Positions 60,252-64,000 of a DNA stretch of 64,000 nucleotides are shown here, in pieces. The notes beneath the pieces were generated by a model that was not told where the DNA came from, did no database searches, and saw only the letters and a list, made by a program, of their open reading frames with translations. Origin of the DNA: Rhyacichthys aspro (Eukaryota; Chordata; Actinopteri; Gobiiformes; Rhyacichthyidae); assembly GCA_036850595.1 (NCBI GenBank), contig CM072158.1, positions 10,183,422 through 10,247,421 of the forward strand, in the 5' to 3' direction. The position numbers and the translations under genes were made by a program. The stretch's first letter is position 1. Every line of letters begins with the position of its first letter.

Positions 60252-61130
60252 CTCAAGTGAAACCTTTAAAGACTCAATAGACTCTGAGCTGGACTTTCAA
60301 GGACAAGGCTTTTGATTCTCTTTGCTAAAAAGTACTATTTTTTCTATGCCATCCCACAGAGGATAAGTCTATAGTTATAGTATTTTTTTTGTTTTTGTTT
60401 GTCTTGTATAGACTTTAAGGAGGCACACTACAGCGTAAAAGAAACAGGAGTTATTCATTGTGCTGATTGATTCATTGTGTCCCTGCCCACCCACTGATGG
60501 CAACCTATCAGCGATGGCTTTTCCAGATGGTCAAGCAGTTGCCTGTCAAGTTCCTGGGTGAAACTGCCCCCCTTGTGGCCCCCCCGTCAGTGTTGGTGCC
60601 CCGCATAAACACACACAAAGGCTGTGTGTGTGAAAGAAGTTGGAGCTGTAGGTGACCCCCCTTTTTATGGCATTTTATGGGGTGGAATAACCGAAACCAG
60701 GTGTTTGTTTGACCGAATACTGGAAACAGAAGTTAGCTACCAGCTTGGTTTGAGTAAATGTTCCCATAATTCAACCTAAAAGCCTTGTGTTCATATGGCA
60801 CAACCTTTGTTTAAGTTCCCTTTCCTCAGTGTTAAGCTTTTGCATTTACCGTCAAGTCTATTTTTCACCAGTTAATCCCTTTTCATTTCAAGTGTTTTCA
60901 TTGAATTTCAGTAACTGCAGCTGTCACATGGTCATTCACAATTTTTTTTTAAATTTTTAATGTTTCCTGTTCTCTTTCACCTAGTATTTATGTCTCCTGG
61001 TAAAGTCACTGTGAGTTGTGTAAATGGTGATTGTACAAAGCACAAGCAAGCACTGACAATTCAAGCTTCTCTTATGTGTTGCTGGTGGTAAATACCGCTT
61101 ACCTGTAATAAAAGAGTTATGATAAATGAC
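60252..61130 (+). other. hey1 3' UTR (inferred)
   Basis: About 880 bases of AT-rich sequence between the stop and a consensus AATAAA. T-runs and ATTTA-like elements are common, in keeping with the short-lived mRNAs of Hes/Hey genes. Confidence 0.7.
61107..61112 (+). terminator. Poly(A) signal AATAAA of hey1
   Basis: Perfect AATAAA 856 bases past the stop, followed within about 40 bases by a GT-rich stretch (TTGTGTTGGATGTGTG). Confidence 0.7.
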
Positions 61131-61384
61131 ATGGCATCTCATTGTGTTGGATGTGTGAACATAACGACCATCTGTGCTCTAAAAAAAATGCATAAAAGTC
61201 TATCTGGTATTATGCAGACGATATTCTTCACTTTACTTTAAGTTCTTTATATCAGATGCATGACAAATCTTTTAATTTAAAGAGCGCTCTTAAAGCTGTA
61301 AGGGTAAAATCTATCTCCAAAACTATTAGGCCTTCATTAAATGGCTGTAATGTTCCTGACAAGTATGGCACCAGAACATGTGTC

Positions 61385-61423
61385 CGTGTTGACGGTACGT
61401 GTTGATGGTACGTGTTGATGGTA
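61385..61423. repeat. 13-bp minisatellite, three copies
   Basis: The unit CGTGTTGATGGTA is present three times with one variant (first copy GACGG), followed by a degenerate CGTGGTGAC. Confidence 0.9.
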
Positions 61424-61439
61424 CGTGGTGACGCCTGGT

Positions 61440-61610
61440 ATCAGAGGAGGCCGTCAGTTTGTCTCAGCAGCCTTCTGTGAGTGTGCAGGAAGCCATTAAC
61501 AAGGAGGGGATATCCTGGACAATCGCAGCCCGGCCGGCCCCATGTGCTGCGTGGGAACGAGTGGAGGAGGAAGCAAGGACAGAATGGTTGGATGAGGGTA
61601 AAGGAGGAAA
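61440..61610. promoter_or_regulatory. Candidate regulatory island downstream of hey1
   Basis: A unique GC-rich block 330-500 bases beyond the hey1 poly(A) signal, containing a perfect RBPJ core CGTGGGAA at 61,550-61,557 and ATTA motifs. Its open frames have no recognisable product. Called from composition and motif. Confidence 0.35.
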
Positions 61611-61639
61611 GGTGATGGATAAAAAAAGTGAAGAGAAAT

Positions 61640-62500
61640 TCAACAAGTGAAAGAAATGAAGAAAAATAGAACCAATAAAATAGTTGTACATTAAAACTAC
61701 ATAATGACTATCTGTTATTGTATAAGTGAGATTGGTTCAGAGTCAGGTGATGATGCAGAGGATCACAGATCTCGCTGAAGACAAATTGTCTTTTGTCTCC
61801 CCCTTCTGGTCATAAGTTGTACTGAAAGAATTAAAGCCCCACTGCAATGTCCTCTGTGGTTAGGGACATTACAGTCAGAATTGGTATATTCTGAGAAAAT
61901 GATTTGAACTATTTCAAGAATAAATAGACTCACAGTTAACATAAAGTGCCTTATTAAACCAGATCACTTCCCCAAGGGTAGAGTGTTGACTATAACATGT
62001 TTAATTATCATTATTAATTTAAACAGTTTAAATTAGACAATTTCATGAGTCATTGCAGGCGTTTCATTATAAGTAATTAAATGAAAGCATTATCAACCAT
62101 AAAACTGAAGAAGTCCTTTAGACAAGGTTGAATTGACTTTAACATTGAACCTTTGCACTTTATTTTTGAAACTTCTGATGTCTGATTACAACTGTGCCTC
62201 ATATTGATAATTTTATAATGTTTGCACTTTATGGGATTGCACAAAATAATTTGCACTATTCTATGCTTTTTGGATTGATGCTCTAATTTAATCTCATTGT
62301 TATTCATAACAATGACAATAAGTATTTAATAACTTCTTCTAAACGACATTAATTGCAACAGCAAACTGGAGCAATATTTGTTTCATTGTGAATTTGTCCA
62401 TTCACTAAAAGAAAAAGACAATTTTCAGATGTTAATTGTATGATAACTTGTTGTCTGTAAAAGAATTGACTCTCAAAACACCACTTTCATTCACTGAACC
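61640..62500. other. Intergenic, AT-rich
   Basis: No exon, promoter or repeat with recognisable termini. Confidence 0.6.
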
Positions 62501-62507
62501 CCAAATC

Positions 62508-62513
62508 TTTATT
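62508..62513 (-). terminator. Candidate poly(A) signal of a minus-strand gene at the right edge
   Basis: TTTATT on the plus strand reads AATAAA on the minus strand, about 1.4 kb downstream of a possible minus-strand stop codon at 63,930-63,932. Confidence 0.3.
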
Positions 62514-63929
62514 AACCACTGCTTGCTCACAAAGATATATGTGGAGAGGGGGAACACACAAATGGACAGAGGAGAGAGATAGAGGCAGGTAGGAATCACT
62601 GTCAGCGATGTGTGTCAGACAGGGCTAATAGTTGGACACTGTACTGGTGGTGACTATACTGAAGCTCTTCTGTTTTACATGGCACGAACGAACCATATCG
62701 ACTCGCCATTTCAGAAACACACTCACACCACCTACGGGCCAAAATGTTACATTTGCCACTGAAAATTGTTCCACCTCAGACTTCAAACAATAGATTATTA
62801 CAGTCATATACACCTTTCAGATCGCAATACTGTTTTTCTGTTACCAGCTGGAGTTAGTGGCGTTTACAGTGTCATGAGAGTGAAGTGCAATGGATCAAGT
62901 AGGTGCAGATGCTGCTGATAATGGTGAGCACTACTCTAGCCTCAAGGGAAAATATGGAAAATAGTTCACAGTAACAAGTCTGATCTCAAGTGTAGTTCTT
63001 GACTCCGCACCTCTGGCCTTTGCTGATGCACGTTACACTAATAGGGTTTTTATTGGAAAGCAGTATATCCCGTACGATAATGAGGCCTACCATCAGTCAG
63101 GGTTGTCATGTGAGTTTTTTTCCGGTGCCAGGTGGACAGTATTTAGCGAGCTCCTCTTGAGCGCTGTGCTATGATTGGCTAAACTCCTGCCCAAGTGGAG
63201 TGGATCATGTGAGTGAGTGCTTCTAAATGTATGTGGAAAGATAGAGGTTGAAGACGGAGAGAAGGAGGATAGGCTCATTAAATGCTATAGTGTTCCCCTG
63301 CTGTACTGTCACAGGAGAGGATGTACAGTGACAGTTTGTATCTCCCACAAAAGGCTCACGCTCCCTTTTCCAAATGCCAACGCAATCATTAGTGCGCTAG
63401 ATGGGATTCAGTCCAACGAAACGCATCCAATTTTTGTTTCCGTATGAGCATTTGGGGTTGGAAAAGAGACTGAAGCCAAGATGCTAAGTCTTTGTGAAGA
63501 TGCAACCGGTCACAGCACACGTCAGCTAGCTGGCAAACTCACAACAAACACCTAAGCCTGTAACCACACAAGAGAAAAAAAAATCTTCTCAGGCTTAAAA
63601 TGGACAAAACAAGAACATGAAAATGAATGATTACATCCACCTATATGCAAGAGGACAGCAAACTTAGATATAAAAATGGCACACTGCAATCAATACTTCT
63701 GCTGCTTGTATCGCACTGTATATAACAAAAAAAGAAGTATTTACAAAAACCAATGCCCACTTTCACTTGTCAATTCATTTTTTTTCTTTTCATTGGAAAC
63801 AGAGCAAAAAACATTCGTTTTGGGGAAGAATGGGTGGGAGACATTACATTTTTTTTAAAACAATTTTTGCATCTTTTACCACCCCCAACCCCGTTTGAAC
63901 CTCCCACTTTATCGGGCTGGGGATGACTC
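62514..63929 (-). other. Possible 3' UTR of the unidentified edge gene
   Basis: Sequence between the possible stop and the minus-strand AATAAA. There is no coding character. It is listed as 3' UTR only if the edge CDS is real; otherwise it is intergenic. Confidence 0.25.
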
Positions 63930-64000
63930 CTAGTTGATGTATGGAAGGAGAAAGGTTGGAGCATGGGGAGGTTGGTGCATATGGGCGAAGGAAGGGGGAT
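63930..64000 (-). CDS. Possible C-terminal coding end of an unidentified gene (partial)
   Basis: One minus-strand frame is open from the window edge to TAG at 63,930-63,932 and reads PPSFAHMHQPPHAPTFLLPY, then IN and stop. The His/Pro-rich composition and a downstream AATAAA in the right orientation are compatible with the end of a real gene, but 22 residues is too short to identify or confirm. I do not recognise the product. Confidence 0.25.
   Translation of the reverse strand, partial: PPSFAHMHQPPHAPTFLLPYIN

Overview
The window is ordinary vertebrate nuclear DNA, and the protein sequences and repeat types point to a teleost fish. It is AT-rich, genes are split by GT-AG introns, and three genes belong to the block found at human 8q21.13. 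There is no operon, phage, CRISPR or prokaryotic feature. I did not find an undescribed molecular system. The interesting material is regulatory sequence and transposons carrying internal satellite arrays.

Layout. (1) About 0.2-10.7 kb, minus strand: tpd52 (tumor protein D52). Two alternative first exons splice in the same phase into four shared exons; the terminal exon lies beyond the left edge. (2) 12.2-28.5 kb, plus strand: zbtb10, a BTB/zinc-finger transcription factor with five coding exons, 725 residues, a GC-rich first exon and a long AU-rich 3' UTR. It is divergent from tpd52, about 1.9 kb between start codons. (3) 28.5-58.5 kb: a roughly 30 kb gene desert with no exon I can support. 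It holds at least three non-autonomous DNA transposons (two with perfect 8-bp hAT-type target duplications), older dispersed repeats, simple repeats, unique GC-richer islands that look regulatory, and many perfect RBPJ (Notch effector) core sites, including one close inverted pair. A CpG-rich island at 57.2-57.7 kb sits 1.1-1.6 kb upstream of hey1. (4) 58.8-61.1 kb, plus strand: hey1, a complete bHLH-Orange Notch-target repressor, five coding exons, 326 residues. (5) 61.1-64 kb: flanking DNA. A possible C-terminal coding end of an unidentified minus-strand gene lies at the extreme right edge, with an appropriately oriented poly(A) signal 1.4 kb downstream of its stop.

How they relate. tpd52 encodes a coiled-coil vesicle-trafficking adaptor. 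zbtb10 encodes a nuclear DNA-binding repressor. hey1 encodes a nuclear repressor induced by Notch through RBPJ. They are not a functional pathway but a conserved neighbourhood. From memory of the human order (HEY1, MRPS28, TPD52, ZBTB10), hey1 here lies on the opposite side of the tpd52-zbtb10 pair, so a local rearrangement is likely. The desert is most simply read as hey1/zbtb10 regulatory territory; that is inference. All intron-exon boundaries were derived by hand from splice signals, reading-frame continuity and remembered family sequences.
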